From assembly GCF_900107685.1 (NCBI RefSeq), contig NZ_FNRQ01000004.1:372001-436000 (forward strand): a stretch of 64,000 nucleotides of DNA, in the 5' to 3' direction. The stretch's first letter is position 1. Every line of letters starts with the position of its first letter. Origin of the DNA: Paraburkholderia sartisoli. GTDB taxonomy: Bacteria > Pseudomonadota > Gammaproteobacteria > Burkholderiales > Burkholderiaceae. Under the pieces are notes generated by a model. That model was given only the letters and a program-made list of their open reading frames with translations. It made no database searches and had not been told where the DNA came from. Both the position numbers and the translations under genes were made by a program. This document shows, piece after piece, positions 62,906 through 64,000 of the stretch.

Positions 62906-64000
62906 CTACGCGGCTGCCGTGTGCTGAAGGAGCGTGCCGAACGCATCGGCGGTGAGCGGCTTGCCGAGCAGGAAGCCCTGAATCTCGTCGCACATCATCG
63001 TCTTCAGTTTGGCGAGCTGCGAGGGCGTCTCGACGCCTTCGGCCACCACGTCCATTTCAAGCGAGTGCGCGAGCGCGATGATCGCGGAGACGATTGCGTC
63101 ACCCTCGTGACCATCCGCATCGAGACCGTTCGTGAAGAAGCGGTCGATCTTCAGCTGCTTCACGCGAAAGCGCTGCAGATAGGCAAGGCTCGAGTAGCCC
63201 GTGCCGAAATCGTCGATCGCGATCTCGAAGCCGTGGTTCTGGAACGCGTGAATCATCTCGATGGTTTTCGGCGCGTCCTGCATCGCAACGGTTTCGGTGA
63301 TCTCGAACATGATCTGATGGCATTCCACGTTTTCCGCGCGCACGATTTCCAGCACCGTGTGTACGAGATCGGGCTGCATCAGCTGTCGTGGAGACAGGTT
63401 GATCGCGACACGCATCGCCGGGAGGCCCTCCGCCATCCACCGGCGAATCTGTCGGCACGTCTCGCGCACCACCCAATGTCCGATGTACACAATCTGCCCC
63501 GAGCGCTCGGCGATCGGGATGAACTCCATTGGCGCAAGCAGGCCCAGTTCAGGATGATTCAGCCGGAGCAGCGCCTCCGCGCCCGCAAGCTCGCCGCTGT
63601 CGCCGCGAAACTTGGGCTGGAAATGCAGCGAGAAATGCCCTGACGAAAGCGCCTCGTGCAGCGCGTTTTGAATTTTCAGCGTGCGCGTCGCGGCTTCGTT
63701 CATGCCGGCTTCGAAGAACCGATACGTGCCCCGGCCCGCGCGCTTTGCTTCGTACATCGCGGCGTCGGCGTTTTTCAGCAGCGTGTCGACGGTGTCGCCG
63801 TCGTCCGGATACAGCGAAATGCCGATACTCGGCGTCACCTGCATCGGCTGGCCGTCGCTCCATGCGCCCTCGCGCATCCGCTCGAGCACGCCTTCGGCCA
63901 CCGCTTCCGCTTCACGCGGCGCCGCCAGATCTTCGAGCAGCACGACGAATTCGTCGCCGCCCAGACGCGCCACCATATCGCCGCCCCGCACGCAGCGCGA
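62906..64000 (-). CDS. GGDEF-EAL c-di-GMP protein, N-terminus cut by window edge
   Basis: The last 364 residues of a dual-domain c-di-GMP protein. The diguanylate cyclase part has RLGGDEF, with an RGGD inhibitory-site motif five residues before GGDEF. The EAL phosphodiesterase part has GAEALLRLNHPELG, NLSPRQL, the catalytic-loop ITETVAMQD, AIDDFGTGYSSLAYLQ, LKIDRFF and VVAEGVET, all residues intact. Sensor domains lie outside the window. Both activities are possible; which dominates cannot be told. Confidence 0.93.
   Translation of the reverse strand, partial: SRCVRGGDMVARLGGDEFVVLLEDLAAPREAEAVAEGVLERMREGAWSDGQPMQVTPSIGISLYPDDGDTVDTLLKNADAAMYEAKRAGRGTYRFFEAGMNEAATRTLKIQNALHEALSSGHFSLHFQPKFRGDSGELAGAEALLRLNHPELGLLAPMEFIPIAERSGQIVYIGHWVVRETCRQIRRWMAEGLPAMRVAINLSPRQLMQPDLVHTVLEIVRAENVECHQIMFEITETVAMQDAPKTIEMIHAFQNHGFEIAIDDFGTGYSSLAYLQRFRVKQLKIDRFFTNGLDADGHEGDAIVSAIIALAHSLEMDVVAEGVETPSQLAKLKTMMCDEIQGFLLGKPLTADAFGTLLQHTAAA

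Overview
This 64 kb window comes from a high-GC betaproteobacterial chromosome, most likely Paraburkholderia, Caballeronia or Burkholderia. The pointers are a Burkholderia-type general porin with a TTG start, a DUF4148 secreted protein, Oxalobacter-type formyl-CoA transferase, OFA-family antiporters, many LysR regulators, and dense coding with GC-rich shadow frames. No rRNA, tRNA, CRISPR array, phage or complete insertion sequence was seen. Hydroxypyruvate isomerase runs off the left edge and a GGDEF-EAL protein off the right.

0-28.5 kb is mixed core and accessory metabolism: hyi with a divergent IclR regulator, an M20 amidohydrolase, phnN, an amino-acid binding protein followed by an AstE-like deacylase, a MetQ-like protein, a porin, a HicAB toxin-antitoxin pair, an aspartyl-protease-like lipoprotein, glgP, ltaE, a LysM/M23 lipoprotein, gnd, a DUF938 methyltransferase, a Sir2 deacylase coupled to a tiny oxidoreductase-like protein, an esterase-like phytase-family protein, a NodB deacetylase, GlsB, DUF2252 and a LysE exporter.

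28.6-43.5 kb reads as an oxalate or small-dicarboxylate utilisation island. It holds a PanE-like reductase (candidate oxalyl-CoA reductase), an OFA antiporter/LysR/aldehyde dehydrogenase operon, a second LysR regulator, formyl-CoA transferase (frc) with an FAH-family hydrolase and a membrane protein, a GntR/FCD regulator with a small membrane protein, a chemoreceptor, and a second OFA antiporter with its 42-residue small partner. No oxalyl-CoA decarboxylase (oxc) is present. Two regulatory signatures cross the island: three near-identical TGTGATATATCAC palindromes around frc and gntR, and three copies of an AATAA..ACTTTAAyTAT element upstream of the PanE-like gene, the second LysR and a small unknown gene.

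43.5-51.8 kb is a co-directional run of exported proteins: an outer-membrane barrel, DUF1254, a MetA-like barrel, DUF2092, a proline-repeat protein, an Omp85-type barrel and a small exported protein. I know of no described function for this set. It ends in a decayed patch with an isolated IS5-type ORF and a histidine-kinase fragment.

51.8-59.8 kb is a glycerophosphodiester/phosphate module: ugpQ, a binding protein, two permeases and an ATPase on one strand, a DeoR/GlpR-type regulator divergent from ugpQ, and a Na/Pi cotransporter. An 18-bp element (AATTACACAAAnTTGCAA) is shared by the ugpQ/deoR and cotransporter promoter regions, which suggests one regulon. 59.8-64 kb carries DUF3820, a LysR regulator, a YadG/YadH-type ABC-2 exporter and the truncated c-di-GMP protein.
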